Shown: piece after piece, positions 7,336 through 15,796 of the stretch | How the letters are laid out: each line of letters begins with the position of its first letter | Position numbering within the stretch: the stretch's first letter is position 1 | NCBI GenBank assembly: GCA_044375555.1 | Contig: JBILML010000007.1 | Coordinates: 31,522 to 95,521, forward strand | Direction: 5' to 3' | Source of the DNA: UBA967 sp044375555 | GTDB lineage: Bacteria > Verrucomicrobiota > Verrucomicrobiia > Chthoniobacterales > Terrimicrobiaceae | Length of the DNA: 64,000 nt | Program-made: the position numbers and the translations under genes | Notes under the pieces: model-generated | Told to the model about the DNA's origin: nothing | The model's database searches: none | The model's input: the letters and a program-made list of their open reading frames with translations, nothing else

Positions 7336-8526
7336 TTAGTAAAGCCGCGCCGGGATTTTGTAGCCTCCGGGCTGCGTGAGGCGCTCGACGAGGCGGGTCC
7401 AAGTTTCCTGACCGGCGAGGATTTCGATCTCCACACGCATGTAGAGGATCGGCACCTCGGGATTCATGATGCGAGGAATGCGGACGGCGTCCTTCTCGGT
7501 GGTAATGACGGCATCGACATTGCGGCGGGCGCAGCGGCGGACGAAGCGCTCGATTTCCTTGAGCGAATAGCGGTGGTGGTCGGCGTAGCTCTGGGTGAGT
7601 TCGATCTCGGCGCCGAGCGCGGCGAGGGCTTGCTCGAAACTCTCGGGAACCGCGATGCCGCTGAGAGCGCCGATTTTGAGGCCCTTGAGATAATCCAGCG
7701 GGCGAACCTCGCCGGTGACGAAATCCTTCAGGTGCTTCGGGCGGTGGGTGCACTCGATGATGTCGGCGGTGCGGTTGTAGCGGCGGATGCGGCTGATGAT
7801 CTCGGAGTTGTCCGAGCCGTCGCACTTGGTGAGGAAAATGTGGGTGGCGCGGCGGAGGTTCGCGGGCGGCTCGCGGAGGGTTCCGCGCGGGAGCATGTGC
7901 TCGTTGCCGAACGGCGCCTGCCGGTCGATGAGCGTGATCTCGAGGCCGTGGCGCATTTTCACATACTGGAAGCCGTCATCGAGGATCAGCACATCGGACC
8001 CGAATTCCTCGATCGCGTGGATGCCACTGCGCACGCGGTCGCGGTCCACCAACACGACGACGCCGCGGAGGTTGTTCGCCAGCATGAACGGCTCGTCGCC
8101 CGCCGTGCGCGAATCGAGCAGGAGCGAGACGCCATCGGAGACGACGCGGGGGGTGAAAACTTTCTTCCGGCGCGTGAAGCGCTCGATGAGTCGGAGGAGG
8201 ATAGGTTTGGGAACGCTTTTGTAGCCGCGGCTGAGGATCGCAACACGGCGCCCGCCTTGCTGGAGGGCGCGGGCGAGCATTTCGACGACGGGAGTTTTTC
8301 CCGTGCCGCCGACGGTGAGGTTGCCCACGCTGATGACGAGCACGCCGTGGGAGTGGCTGCGGAAAATGCGGTGGCGATAAAGCGCGAGTCGGGTTTGGAC
8401 GATGGCCCGGTAAATTTTGGCGAGACCTGCGAGGAAGAGCCGCAGGATGCCGGCACGCTTGCCCGCGCGACGCTCAAGGATGACATCGATGGCGAAGGTT
8501 TCGAGGCCCTCGATCCAGCGTCTCAT
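7336..8526 (-). CDS. lpxK: Tetraacyldisaccharide 4'-kinase LpxK
   Basis: Inner-membrane kinase that phosphorylates the 4' position of the lipid A disaccharide. About 396 residues. The Walker A sequence is GNLTVGGTGKTP, followed by ILSRGYKS, GDEPFMLA and LILDDGFQ, all in family order; the N-terminal hydrophobic stretch near residues 25-45 fits membrane association. The ATG at 8524-8526 overlaps the thrB stop codon (ATGA), so translation is coupled. A longer frame upstream is a shadow of thrB. Its presence shows that the organism makes lipid A and is a diderm. Confidence 0.95.
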   Translation of the reverse strand: MRRWIEGLETFAIDVILERRAGKRAGILRLFLAGLAKIYRAIVQTRLALYRHRIFRSHSHGVLVISVGNLTVGGTGKTPVVEMLARALQQGGRRVAILSRGYKSVPKPILLRLIERFTRRKKVFTPRVVSDGVSLLLDSRTAGDEPFMLANNLRGVVVLVDRDRVRSGIHAIEEFGSDVLILDDGFQYVKMRHGLEITLIDRQAPFGNEHMLPRGTLREPPANLRRATHIFLTKCDGSDNSEIISRIRRYNRTADIIECTHRPKHLKDFVTGEVRPLDYLKGLKIGALSGIAVPESFEQALAALGAEIELTQSYADHHRYSLKEIERFVRRCARRNVDAVITTEKDAVRIPRIMNPEVPILYMRVEIEILAGQETWTRLVERLTQPGGYKIPARLY

Positions 8527-9365
8527 TTTAGGATTCGCACGCCTTGGTTGTCGGCGCGGAGGACGATCGCGCAGGCCGCGTCGAGGTCGCAGGCGGAGAC
8601 CATGGCGTTGGCCACGCGGTCTGGTCGCGCGAGCGTGGCGCAGGCGACGGCGGAACCCGCGCCGCTGAGCCAGCCGCCGAGCGCGCCGGCGGCGCATCCC
8701 GCCTCGATCACGCGGTCGAGGAACGGCAGGACCTTCGCGCGGTAGGGCTGGTGGAAGCGGTCGCCGAAGCAGCCAGCGAGTTTTTTGTAGTCGCCGCTGG
8801 CGAAGGCTCCCGCGATGGCGGCGGCGTTGCCGGCGGAAAGAACGGCGTCGGCGAGTGGGAGGGTTTTTGGCAGGAGGTTGCGGGCTTTTTCGGTCTCGAG
8901 TTCGTGAGCAGGGATCAGAAAAACGAATGCCAAATCCTCCCCGACGACATAGCTCTGCACGGGGCCTTTTGCGGGAGCGATGCAGAAACCGCCGAAGGCG
9001 CCAGGCGCGGCGTTGTCGGGATGGCCCTCGAGTTCCGCGCACAGCTCGAATACCCCGTGGCGTTTCAGGGGCCGGCCGGCGAGTTCGTTGAGCCCGTGCA
9101 AAACGCCGAGACGCACGGTGACGCTGCTGCCGAGGCCGCGCGAGCGGGGGACATCACCCTCGACGCTCCAGTGGAACGCAAAGGGTTTCGCTTGGGTTTT
9201 CCCGAAAAACAAATCCGCCGCTGCGCTGGCCATGTCGCCAAGGGCGGGGCCGCGTCCGCGAACGACGGTGGTCGTGTTGTAGAGCCGCAGGGCGACACCA
9301 AGGCTATCGAAGCCCGGTCCCAAATTCGCCGAAGTCGCCGGCACCCGCACGCGCACGCTGTTCAT
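8523..9365 (-). CDS. thrB: Homoserine kinase
   Basis: GHMP-family kinase that phosphorylates homoserine on the way to threonine. The start MNSVRVRVPATSANLGPGFD is the classical N-terminus; the ATP loop is PRSRGLGSSVTV, and the C-terminal GHMP motif GALGGWLSGAGSAV is present. At 280 residues it is slightly shorter than usual (about 300) but has all motifs. The ATG at 9363-9365 is chosen because it begins the family N-terminus; upstream residues in the same frame look non-coding. It is coupled to lpxK, an unrelated pathway, by a 4 bp overlap. Confidence 0.93.
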   Translation of the reverse strand: MNSVRVRVPATSANLGPGFDSLGVALRLYNTTTVVRGRGPALGDMASAAADLFFGKTQAKPFAFHWSVEGDVPRSRGLGSSVTVRLGVLHGLNELAGRPLKRHGVFELCAELEGHPDNAAPGAFGGFCIAPAKGPVQSYVVGEDLAFVFLIPAHELETEKARNLLPKTLPLADAVLSAGNAAAIAGAFASGDYKKLAGCFGDRFHQPYRAKVLPFLDRVIEAGCAAGALGGWLSGAGSAVACATLARPDRVANAMVSACDLDAACAIVLRADNQGVRILK

Positions 9366-9478
9366 CAGGGCGGTTTTTCCAGAATTCGACCGCGCCCGCA
9401 ACGACATCTTTGGAATCCATGCGCGGTTGGGGACTTCACCCCATGGGAAAATCTCGCCCGGCTTGCGAAAACCTCGGC

Positions 9479-11749
9479 ATGTCGGAACGCCAAGCCAGCA
9501 AGGTCGCCATCGTCGGCAACTACCCACCGCGAAAGTGCGGCATCGCCACCTTCACCAGCGATCTGCGGAGCGCGCTCGAGGAAATGGAAAACGGCTGGCC
9601 CTGCCCGGTGGTGGCGGTTACCGAGCCCGGCGGCGACTACGCTTACCCGCCCGAGGTGCGATTCGAAATTCCCGAGGACGACGCCCCTTCCTACCTGCGC
9701 GCGGCGGAGTTTTTGAAAGTCTCCCACGCCGATGTGATTTGCCTGCAACACGAGTTCGGCATCTTCGGCGGACCCGCCGGAAGTTATATCAACACCCTCC
9801 TGCGCCGCGCAGGGATTCCCACGGTCACCACGCTCCACACGGTGCTCGCAAAGCCGGAGCCCGATCAGAAGCGGGCGTTCGAGGAATTGGTGGATTGCTC
9901 GAGCAAGCTGGTCGTGATGACGGAAAAAGGCGCGTCGCTGCTGCGCGAAGTCCACGGCATTTCAGAGGAAAAAATCTCCGTCATCCCGCACGGCATTCCC
10001 GACATCCCCTTCGTGGATCCGAATTTTTACAAGGACCAGTTCGGCGTGGCCGGACGGCCGGTTTTGCTGACCTTCGGCCTGCTCTCGCCCGGCAAGGGCA
10101 TCGAATACGGCATCCGCGCCCTGCCGCGCATCGCTATGGAGCATCCCGGGGTGGTTTACATCATCCTCGGCGCCACGCATCCGAACCTCCTGCGGCGCGA
10201 GGGCGAGCGCTACCGGCATTCGCTCGAGGACCTCGCCCGCGAACTCGGGGTGGAGAAAAATGTCATGTTCGTGAACCGCTATGTGGAGTCGGCGGAGTTG
10301 TGCGAGTTCATCGGCGCGGCGGACATCTACCTCACGCCCTACTTGAACGAATCGCAAATCACCTCGGGCACTCTCTCTTACTGCTTTGGAGCGGGAAAGG
10401 CCGTGGTCTCGACGCCCTATTGGCACGCTGCCGAACTCCTGCGCGACGGCCGCGGCGAGCTGGTGCCATTCCGCGACGCGGAGGCGATCGCCACGGCGGT
10501 GCTGGGGATTTTCGAGGACCAGCCACGCCTCCACGCGATGAGGAAACAAGCCTACCTCGCCGGGCGCGAAATGGTTTGGCCGGAGGTCGGCCGCGCCTAC
10601 GCGCGGGTTTTCGATGAGGCGCGCCAGCTTTTCCAAATCCGCAGCCGCCCACGCGGGCGCACCCCAAATCCTCGCGCCTCCGGAGAAAGCCTCCCGCCGT
10701 GGAGCTTCGGACACCTTTTTCGAATGAGCGATTCCACCGGGATTTTCCAGCACGCCATCCACACCGTGCCGTGGTTCGATCACGGGTATTGCACCGATGA
10801 CAACGCGCGCGCGCTGATCCTTGCCACGCTCCTCGAGGAACTCGGCGAGGGCGGGGAGGAAATCCAGTGCCTGCAAACCGCCGCCGCCGCGTTTCTCCAG
10901 CACGCCTTCTCTCCGGAGCTGGGCCGTTTCCGGAACTTCATGGGATTCGACCGTCGATGGATCGAGGAGAGCGGCTCCGAGGACAGCCACGGTCGCGCTC
11001 TCTGGGCGCTCGGCACGATGGTCGGCCGCGCCGCCAACCCGGACCTCCGCACCTGGGCGGCCTCGTTGATGGAACGCGCGCTCCCTGCTGTCAGCGACTT
11101 CACCTCGCCGCGCGCGTGGGCGTTTACCCTGCTCGGCCTGCACGAATATTTCCGCACGCTCCACGGCGATCTTCTCGCCGACCGCCAAAGGGAGGATTTG
11201 TCGGGAAAACTTCTCGCGTTGTTTGAGGGCAACGCGGCCCCGGACTGGCCATGGGGCGAGGACATCGTGGCCTACGACAACGCGCGCCTGCCGCAGGCGT
11301 TGATCCTCGCCGGCCGCTTCACAGGGAACGACCGCATGAAAAAACGCGGCCTCGAGGCGCTCGATTGGCTCATGGAAATCCAATCCGCCGGCCCGGGTCA
11401 CTTCCGCCCCGTGGGATCGAATGGATTCCTGCTTCGTGGCGGCCAGCCTGCTCTCCACGACCAGCAACCGCTCGAGGCCGCCGCCTCCGTGGGAGCCTGC
11501 ATCGAGGCGTTCAACGCCACGGGCGATCCGCGCTGGAAACACTCCGCGCAACGCGCTTTCGAGTGGTTCCTCGGCGCGAATGATCTCCGGCTTTCACTCT
11601 ACGACCACGAGACAGGCGGTTGCCGCGATGGCCTCCACGAAAGCCGCGCGAACCGCAACCAAGGCGCGGAATCCACCCTGTCGTTCCTTCTCGCCCGCGC
11701 CGAAATCCAAACCCTCCACACCGCCGCGCCTGCCGTGTGCCTCTTGTAA
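9479..11749 (+). CDS. Glycosyltransferase (GT4-like) fused to alpha/alpha-toroid domain
   Basis: About 756 residues in two parts. Residues 1-400 are a GT-B fold transferase: NYPPRKCGIATFTSDL at the start, SVIPHGIPD, FGLLSPGKGIEYGIRALP and NESQITSGTLSYCFGAGKAV, where the GT4 E-x7-E region is replaced by an ITSGT version. From about residue 420 to the end is a helical domain with PWFDHGYCTDDNARAL and YDNARLPQALILAGR, resembling six-hairpin glycosidase or epimerase toroids. The GH130 gene begins 5 bp after its stop, so the pair probably makes or recycles a mannoside or related glycoside. The donor and acceptor are unknown. The ATG at 9479 is preferred; an in-frame ATG at 9410 would also work. 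Confidence 0.8.
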   Translation: MSERQASKVAIVGNYPPRKCGIATFTSDLRSALEEMENGWPCPVVAVTEPGGDYAYPPEVRFEIPEDDAPSYLRAAEFLKVSHADVICLQHEFGIFGGPAGSYINTLLRRAGIPTVTTLHTVLAKPEPDQKRAFEELVDCSSKLVVMTEKGASLLREVHGISEEKISVIPHGIPDIPFVDPNFYKDQFGVAGRPVLLTFGLLSPGKGIEYGIRALPRIAMEHPGVVYIILGATHPNLLRREGERYRHSLEDLARELGVEKNVMFVNRYVESAELCEFIGAADIYLTPYLNESQITSGTLSYCFGAGKAVVSTPYWHAAELLRDGRGELVPFRDAEAIATAVLGIFEDQPRLHAMRKQAYLAGREMVWPEVGRAYARVFDEARQLFQIRSRPRGRTPNPRASGESLPPWSFGHLFRMSDSTGIFQHAIHTVPWFDHGYCTDDNARALILATLLEELGEGGEEIQCLQTAAAAFLQHAFSPELGRFRNFMGFDRRWIEESGSEDSHGRALWALGTMVGRAANPDLRTWAASLMERALPAVSDFTSPRAWAFTLLGLHEYFRTLHGDLLADRQREDLSGKLLALFEGNAAPDWPWGEDIVAYDNARLPQALILAGRFTGNDRMKKRGLEALDWLMEIQSAGPGHFRPVGSNGFLLRGGQPALHDQQPLEAAASVGACIEAFNATGDPRWKHSAQRAFEWFLGANDLRLSLYDHETGGCRDGLHESRANRNQGAESTLSFLLARAEIQTLHTAAPAVCLL

Positions 11750-11754
11750 AAACC

Positions 11755-13248
11755 ATGTCTCTCGAATCCAAAATCCGCCGCCTCCCCATCACCATCGATC
11801 CCGACCCGCGCCGCGTTCTTTTGCGGCCGTTCATCCCCTCGCTCATCGTCAAACCCTTCTCCGTCCCCGAACCAAATCCTCGCGTGGTCAGCCTCTTTTC
11901 CCGGGTCATGCACATGGATGAGGCCTCGGTGAAAGCCAAGCTCGACGAGGTTTTCTCCGACTTCCTCGGCCGTCACGGGCGGCTCCACGACATCTTCGCC
12001 GAGCGCTTCGAGCAAGTCCGCCATCTACTGCCCACCGACCAGGAGCTCACCGAGCCACGCCGTATTTTGCTCGGCTCGTATTTTACGAACGAATACTCGC
12101 TGGAATCCACCGCACTCTTCAATCCCGGCATCTTCCCCTCCCCCGACCAAAGCGGCCTCCAGCCTGGCGAGTGCCGTGTGATCCTCAGCCTCCGCGCCAC
12201 CGGCGAGGGCCACATTTCCTCGATCACTTTCCGCTGCGGCATCCTCGATTCCGAGGCGAACCTGCGGCTCGATCCCGTCTCGCGCTATGTCCAGCAACCC
12301 CGCCCCCAGCCTGCCGCGCGCTACGATCTCGCGACCTTCCGGCGGAAACTCCAAGAGCTTGGCGTGGAATTCGAGGCCGTGGGCCTGGCCACGCAGGGTC
12401 TGGCTCCGGGGTTTTTGATGAGCGATCTCGTGAACCTCGTCCGCCGCATTCGCTCCGGCGCCGACGAGCCCGGCGTGAAGCGAGCCGCCGAGCGGGCGTT
12501 GCTGCTCGCGCAGTCGAACTACACCGTAGTTTTTCCCGAGGGGCTGGATATTTCCGAGAAAATCCTCTTCCCCTACTCGCAAGGTGAGATGAACGGCATC
12601 GAGGACGCCCGCTTCGTGCCCTTCCGCGAGGACGACGGTTCGACCACCTACATGGCCACCTACACCGCCTACGACGGAAATGTCGTCCTCCCGCAAATGG
12701 TCCACACGCGCGACTTTCGGGAGTTTTCCATCTGCACCCTCAACGGCCCCGCCATCCGCAACAAAGGCCTCGCGCTTTTCCCCAGAAAAATCCACGGCCA
12801 ATACGCCATGCTCGGCCGACAGGACGGCGAAAATATCCACCTCATGTTTTCGGACCACCTGCACTTTTGGTATGAGTCCCAAGTGTTGATCCGGCCCACG
12901 CACCCGTGGGAATTCGTGCAACTCGGCAACTGCGGCTCGCCGATCGAAACCAGCGCTGGCTGGCTCGTCATCACGCACGGCGTCGGCCCCATGCGCAAAT
13001 ACTGCCTCGGCGCCGTCCTCCTCGATCTCCACGACCCCTCGCGCGTCATCGGCCGCCTGCGCGAACCCCTCCTCCGCCCCGCCCCCGACGAACGCGAAGG
13101 CTATGTGCCCAATGTCGTCTACAGTTGCGGCGCCATGATCCACGGCCCAAACCTCATCCTCCCCTACGCCCGCTCCGACACCTCCTCCCGCATCGCCATC
13201 ATCCCCCTGGCCGATGTGCTCGAGGGGCTGACTGGCCGCTCGGGGTAG
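11755..13248 (+). CDS. GH130 family glycoside phosphorylase/hydrolase
   Basis: About 497 residues with the five-bladed propeller pattern of GH130. The N-terminal RRVLLRPFIPS, the catalytic-region NGIEDARFVPF and the later CGSPIETSAGWLVITHGVG and VVYSCGAMI segments match family members that cleave or phosphorolyse beta-mannosides. In the phosphorylases a conserved Asp (here in GIEDARF) acts as general acid; hydrolytic GH130 members use other residues, and the sequence alone does not settle which this is. It starts 5 bp after the glycosyltransferase/toroid gene, which is strong evidence for a shared pathway. The ATG at 11755 is used; the frame extends upstream only within the preceding gene. 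Confidence 0.85.
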   Translation: MSLESKIRRLPITIDPDPRRVLLRPFIPSLIVKPFSVPEPNPRVVSLFSRVMHMDEASVKAKLDEVFSDFLGRHGRLHDIFAERFEQVRHLLPTDQELTEPRRILLGSYFTNEYSLESTALFNPGIFPSPDQSGLQPGECRVILSLRATGEGHISSITFRCGILDSEANLRLDPVSRYVQQPRPQPAARYDLATFRRKLQELGVEFEAVGLATQGLAPGFLMSDLVNLVRRIRSGADEPGVKRAAERALLLAQSNYTVVFPEGLDISEKILFPYSQGEMNGIEDARFVPFREDDGSTTYMATYTAYDGNVVLPQMVHTRDFREFSICTLNGPAIRNKGLALFPRKIHGQYAMLGRQDGENIHLMFSDHLHFWYESQVLIRPTHPWEFVQLGNCGSPIETSAGWLVITHGVGPMRKYCLGAVLLDLHDPSRVIGRLREPLLRPAPDEREGYVPNVVYSCGAMIHGPNLILPYARSDTSSRIAIIPLADVLEGLTGRSG

Positions 13249-13286
13249 AGATCAAACCAAAAGCAGCCTGATTTAGGACTTTTGAA

Positions 13287-13330
13287 TGTAGCGCGGGCGT
13301 CTTGCCTGCGAGCGCAAGTCGTTCGATGTC
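13287..13330 (+). repeat. Half copy of the GCGGGCGTC...GCCTGC palindromic repeat
   Basis: Reads TGTAGCGCGGGCGTCTTGCC, then TGCGAGCGCAAGTCGTTCGATG. It matches the left half of the full copies at 14179 and 17478. It covers the stop codon of the antitoxin gene, so the end of that protein may be repeat-derived. Confidence 0.65.
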
Positions 13331-13568
13331 AATCGAATTTCTGCCTCAACTCCATACGAACACTGTGCCAGTCCTCGGAAACGGATTCCCGCGCCAGCCA
13401 TTCGCCGCCGCGAGATGCAAGTTCCTCGTCGTGCCAAGTTGGCGGCCCTTGCTTTTCCAATTCCCCGCTCATGGAACACCACAAACGCTCCATCAACCGG
13501 AGCCGTTGCGAGATATCTAACTGAGAAATGTCAATTTGCTCGGCAACCATGAAAAAATGCTCATCCAC
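13329..13568 (-). CDS. Orphan antitoxin-like protein (addiction module component family)
   Basis: A 79-residue protein of the type paired with RelE/ParE toxins: a helical segment DISQRLRLMERLWCSM, then PPTWHDEELASRGGEWLA and a C-terminal DWHSVRMELRQKF that would thread into the toxin. No toxin gene is found next to it on either strand; only repeats and the GH130 gene follow. It is therefore an orphan or a relic. The N-terminal codons and the upstream sequence are duplicated, in decayed form, at 16240-16350. Confidence 0.65.
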   Translation of the reverse strand: MDEHFFMVAEQIDISQLDISQRLRLMERLWCSMSGELEKQGPPTWHDEELASRGGEWLARESVSEDWHSVRMELRQKFD

Positions 13569-13640
13569 CCAACTCAGCCGGTCAACGGCAAAGTTGGACC
13601 GTTTTTAATATACCTCGTCAGCTCCGCGCCTTTGACCAAT

Positions 13641-13664
13641 TCAAATATGTCAATATGTGGGACT
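13641..13664 (+). repeat. Solo RAYT-element end, variant
   Basis: TCAAATATGTCAATATGTGG then GACT. It lacks the GACCCC tail of the other copies. It and the copy at 14244 bracket the lipoprotein gene. Confidence 0.6.
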
Positions 13665-13732
13665 CTTTAATTGCGTAAGAAAAAGATCGGTGGCTGATAG
13701 TTTCCGAAATGCTTGACGAAATGGGGCAGAAG

Positions 13733-14134
13733 ATGTTTCTGGAACTCGTGAAAATCGAATCATCCCTCAAACTAGCAGCAGGTATTTTTTTGATTGTCTT
13801 GGTAGCAGGCTGCACATACGGCAATAAAGTTGCCTATGACAGCGTAAAGCGCACCAAAAAGTCTCCTGATCAGATACAAGTTTTTGAGGCTAGAGATGTG
13901 AAGCGTGCTTACAGGGTTATTGGATTAGTATCATCTGACTCATATTACATGCACTCCGCTTTGAAGGCGATTCGCAAGGAAGCTGGTGAGCTCGGAGCCG
14001 ATGCTATCATCGACTTTGGACCCAACGGAAACCAAACTGGAATGGGATACGGTTATGGCTCAGGCATGGGAGTTATGGGAATTGGAGCCTCCTACAATAC
14101 TGGGTTTGCTGCTAAAGCCATTGTTTGGGAATAA
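13733..14134 (+). CDS. Small lipoprotein, function unknown
   Basis: About 133 residues with a lipoprotein signal peptide: a hydrophobic segment ending in the lipobox LVAGC, so the mature protein starts at that Cys and is lipid-anchored. The mature part has RVIGLVSSDSYYMHSALKAI and KEAGELGADAIIDF, a pattern seen in small envelope lipoproteins of the RcsF/YbjQ-like type, and ends with a Gly/Tyr/Met-rich loop and an AKAIVW strand. Base composition is lower in GC than the neighbours, which suggests recent acquisition. It lies between two solo RAYT ends. An in-frame ATG at 13709 would give an overlong signal peptide, so the one at 13733 is preferred. Confidence 0.65.
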   Translation: MFLELVKIESSLKLAAGIFLIVLVAGCTYGNKVAYDSVKRTKKSPDQIQVFEARDVKRAYRVIGLVSSDSYYMHSALKAIRKEAGELGADAIIDFGPNGNQTGMGYGYGSGMGVMGIGASYNTGFAAKAIVWE

Positions 14135-14178
14135 TAATACCAAAGTCTCCAAGATGATGGATTTTCGATGGCTGTTTT

Positions 14179-14242
14179 GTAGGTCAGGCGTCTCGCCTGA
14201 CATCGAACGATTTAAGCCAGCAGGCGGGACGCCCGCGCTACA
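14179..14242. repeat. Palindromic GCAGGCGGGACGCC repeat, full copy
   Basis: TGTAGGTCAGGCGTCTCGCC...CATCGAACGATTTAAGCCAG, then CAGGCGGGACGCCCGCGCTA. The two arms can pair into a long imperfect hairpin. It is the same family as the copy inside the helicase gene (17478) and the half copy at 13287. A solo RAYT end follows directly. Confidence 0.75.
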
Positions 14243-14243
14243 A

Positions 14244-14654
14244 TTCAAATATGTGAATATGTGGGACTGACCCCGGTAGGGACGCTACCATTAAGCGAGG
14301 CGCGTTTGGAGGGACGACCTCCGTGTCGTCCGGGATTTTGGCGTGGTTTGATAGGGCCGCGCTGGGGCGCGGGGGAGTAGGCGCCGACGGAGCAGCGCCC
14401 TCCAGTTCGGTTTCGAGGGGCGCTGACGCGCCAAATTGAGATGGGATTCAATTCCCGCGAGGAGGGACCATCTACAAGCCAGATTTATCAAGAAACTGCC
14501 TCGCTGCCGCCTGAAGCTCATTCCATCGCGGAAAGAGTGGATCGGCGGCGTGAAGAATGTGTCGGAGCAGGCTTTTCCACTCCAGGATGGCACGCTCGAT
14601 ATCCCCACGACGGATCAAGTCGGTTTCTTTTTCCAGAGCGCGCATTCCGCCGCG
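14244..14654. repeat. Segmental duplication, copy 1
   Basis: This ~410 bp block matches 16347-16813: solo RAYT end (14244-14276), a GACGACCTCCGTGTCGTC palindrome (14307-14333), a GC-rich repeat that reads NPISIWRVSAPRNRTGGRC on the minus strand, and the 3' end of the helicase gene. Most of the block is near identical in the two copies. Confidence 0.85.
14472..14645 (-). pseudogene. Duplicated 3' end of the helicase gene
   Basis: On the minus strand this reads MRALEKETDLIRRGDIERAI... down to a stop, a 57-codon open frame that is nearly the same as the last 57 codons of the helicase at 16631. It lacks every helicase motif. It is part of the duplicated block rather than a gene, although the frame has stayed open. 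Confidence 0.8.
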
Positions 14655-14701
14655 GCGGTTGCTTCGGCCACGACTTGCCCTCGGTAGCCTAGCCTGACGC
14701 G

Positions 14702-15796
14702 CTACTCGCCCTTCGGGTCGAGGAAAATCGAGGCGACACCGGTCTCGTCCGGCATGGCTCGCACCTCGGGAATGTGCAGCGGCAAGTCAGGTGCCCCATG
14801 AACATAGAACATCTCCATCGCTCCCTTGCCCTTGACCTCCATGATACCGCGAGGCTCAACTTCAAAGCCATCGCCGAGGAGGGCACGGGTGGCTGCGGAG
14901 ATGTTGATTTGCATCGGCTCGGCTCGGCTTTCCATCCGGCTGGCGGTGTTCACTCCGTCGCCGAAGATGTCGTAGATGTATTTCAAGCGACCGATCACCC
15001 CTGCGGTGACCGCACCAGAGTGGACGCCGATGCGGCATGACCATGCGTGCCGCGAGGACTGGTTGCGTCGTTCGACAAAGGCCCGCATCGCCAACGCGGC
15101 CTGCACGATCGCCTTGGCATGATCGGGATTGCGGTCGGGCATGCCACACACTGCGAGGTAGGCGTCGCCGATCGTCTTGATGCGCTCGCAGGCATGGCGA
15201 GTGATGATGTCATCGAAGGCGGAAAATATCTCATTGAGCTCGCTAAAAAGCTCGTCGGGCGTGAGCTCCTGCGCGATCGCGGTGAACCCCACAAAATCAA
15301 GGAACAGCACGCTCACATTATCAAAGCGCTCAGGCACCGTGCGCCCGAACTGCCGCAGTTCTTCGACAGATTTGCGCGGCAGAATGTTGAGCAAGAGCTT
15401 CTCGACACGGGTCTTCTCGACCTCGATCTGGCGCTTCTGCTTCTCGATGAGGAGGCTATAGGATGATACCATCGCCTCAGCTTCCTCAAGGGCGGCTCCG
15501 CTGCGCCCCTCTACCAGGAGCTCGCCGCCGGGGAGCGGGCGGAAGAAATACTGCGCCATGAAAGACGGGGCAGTCTGGGAGCGTTGCTCGTGGCGGGCCT
15601 CCTTTCCCCGCGCAAGCTTCGATTGCAGGCGGGTAAAATCAGCCTTGGGCATGAGCTCGGTAAGCGACATCCCTGGGGCGGCTCCCAGCCACATCCCCGC
15701 GCAGCGGTTGGCCTCGCGGACCGTCCAATCATCCGGAGAAACCACAAGCACCGGAACTTCGAGAGTCTCGAACACCCCAAGGTAGCTCGCACTCAC
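14702..15796 (-). CDS. PAS-coiled-coil class III adenylate cyclase
   Basis: 364 residues: a PAS-like domain (about 5-100, VPVLVVSPDDWTVREAN), a coiled coil (105-140) leading into LLLNILPRKSVEEL, the linker found before cyclase domains, and a class III catalytic domain (160-350). Metal-binding aspartates are Asp167 (LFLDFVGFT) and Asp211 (KTIGDAY). The purine-selecting pair is Lys207 and Asp276 (YDIFGDGVN), which predicts ATP, not GTP, as substrate. Asn283 and Arg287 for the transition state are also present, so it should be active. The GTG start overlaps the globin stop (GTGA). No membrane segment: a cytosolic enzyme whose input is likely the globin. Confidence 0.9.
   Translation of the reverse strand: MSASYLGVFETLEVPVLVVSPDDWTVREANRCAGMWLGAAPGMSLTELMPKADFTRLQSKLARGKEARHEQRSQTAPSFMAQYFFRPLPGGELLVEGRSGAALEEAEAMVSSYSLLIEKQKRQIEVEKTRVEKLLLNILPRKSVEELRQFGRTVPERFDNVSVLFLDFVGFTAIAQELTPDELFSELNEIFSAFDDIITRHACERIKTIGDAYLAVCGMPDRNPDHAKAIVQAALAMRAFVERRNQSSRHAWSCRIGVHSGAVTAGVIGRLKYIYDIFGDGVNTASRMESRAEPMQINISAATRALLGDGFEVEPRGIMEVKGKGAMEMFYVHGAPDLPLHIPEVRAMPDETGVASIFLDPKGE

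Noticed and set aside
9962..11551. 529-codon minus-strand frame opposite the glycosyltransferase
   Set aside because: Shadow; plus-strand frame has the GT motifs.
13329..13568. Complete toxin-antitoxin pair
   Set aside because: No RelE/ParE-like frame on either side of the antitoxin; listed only as an orphan.
14245..14451. Frame encoding NPISIWRVSAPRNRTGGRC, also present at 16610
   Set aside because: Encoded by the duplicated GC-rich repeat in both places; repeat-derived rather than a gene.
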